64,000 nt of DNA from Dysgonomonas sp. Marseille-P4361 (GTDB lineage Bacteria; Bacteroidota; Bacteroidia; Bacteroidales; Dysgonomonadaceae): NCBI RefSeq assembly GCF_900343125.1, contig NZ_OPYL01000004.1, positions 1 to 64,000 on the forward strand. Direction: 5' to 3'. Below, piece by piece: positions 63,732 through 64,000 of this stretch. How positions within the stretch are numbered: position 1 is the stretch's first letter; every line of letters starts with the position of its first letter. The translations under genes were made by a program, and so were the position numbers. The notes below the pieces were generated by a model. It searched no databases and was not told the origin of the DNA. It saw only the letters and a program-made list of their open reading frames with translations.

Positions 63732-64000
63732 TCAAAACAAAAAGCCTTGTTCGCTCTGACGTTTTCTGCCCAGATGCTTATAAGCCAACTCTGTAACCTC
63801 ACGTCCACGAGGTGTGCGTTTCATAAAGCCTTCTTTGATAAGGAATGGCTCGTATACTTCTTCGATAGTGCCGCCATCTTCGCCGAGGGCTGTAGCAATG
63901 GTGGAGATACCTACCGGACCACCTTGAAATTTATCGATTATGGTCAGCAGTATTTTATTATCTATTTCGTCTAATCCATACTTATCAATATTCAGCGCTT
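63732..64000 (-). CDS. ruvB: RuvB Holliday junction helicase, C-terminal part (partial)
   Basis: The minus-strand frame from the window edge to the TGA at 63732-63734 encodes the last about 89 residues of Ruv[24 protein letters not shown] (start of the C-terminal domain), [29 protein letters not shown], and [21 protein letters not shown], the winged-helix DNA-binding part. The ATPase domains lie outside the window. RuvB drives branch migration with RuvA during recombination. Its stop lies 38 bases before the permease start codon. Confidence 0.93.
   Translation of the reverse strand, partial: ALNIDKYGLDEIDNKILLTIIDKFQGGPVGISTIATALGEDGGTIEEVYEPFLIKEGFMKRTPRGREVTELAYKHLGRKRQSEQGFLF

Overview
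The window comes from the chromosome of a member of the Bacteroidota, most likely order Bacteroidales. A Dysgonomonas-like or related Porphyromonadaceae-type organism is my best guess, but that is an inference. The evidence is a SusC/SusD pair, many TlpA-like and lipoprotein genes, a GH92 mannosidase, a CE15-type esterase, a DUF2723 giant membrane protein, AT-rich intergenic DNA, and repeated promoter boxes of the Bacteroidota type (TAnnTTTG, with a TTTG-like element about 19 bases upstream). No rRNA, CRISPR array, insertion sequence or intact prophage is visible. Two tRNA-Asn genes are present. The genes at both edges are cut.

Layout. Positions 1-5500 hold the tail of an unknown gene, a leader with a perfect 19-bp inverted repeat pair that may bound an invertible promoter, and a susC-susD pair. 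Positions 5.7-9.2 kb carry a secreted alpha/beta hydrolase, a truncated haemoglobin, a small outer-membrane protein and a DUF4369/TlpA protein. Positions 9.2-12 kb are an AT-rich accessory patch with gene fragments, an orphan gene, two overlapping tiny membrane proteins and a leucine-repeat-like lipoprotein. Next come a GH92 mannosidase, a calcineurin-like phosphoesterase, and a protein with phage-tail-like features whose reading frame has no proper start, beside a small TlpA thioredoxin. Positions 19.8-23.0 kb are a polyphosphate operon (ppk, ppx, small membrane protein). Then follow an EF-Tu-domain-III-like protein next to the remnant of a paralogue, a DUF418 membrane protein, and a second accessory block (25.5-35.4 kb). 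That block holds surface proteins, a decayed duplicate, and a four-gene operon of secreted proteins in which one paralogue is frameshifted.

Positions 35.4-64 kb are mostly housekeeping: groES-groEL behind a possible sigma-54-type promoter, a CE15 esterase, a ROK kinase, a PfkB kinase, two tRNA-Asn genes, a pentapeptide-repeat protein, an MscS channel, a polysaccharide deacetylase with a DUF2723 protein, a DUF4139 protein that contains a TonB-receptor plug-like insert, a NatAB-like ABC exporter, NAD kinase divergent from pdxJ-tonB, a DJ-1 protein, DedA, type II NADH dehydrogenase, an AlkD-like protein, a LolC/E-like permease and the 3' end of ruvB.

How the genes work together. The SusCD pair imports an oligomer across the outer membrane using energy passed on by TonB; a TonB protein is encoded at 56.4 kb. 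GH92, the CE15 esterase and the ROK and PfkB sugar-kinase-fold genes fit glycan use, although they are scattered and do not form one polysaccharide-utilisation locus. The most unusual items are the DUF4139/plug fusion, the EF-Tu domain III protein with its decayed neighbour, the possible invertible promoter before susC, and the frameshifted paralogue cluster at 31.3-35.4 kb.
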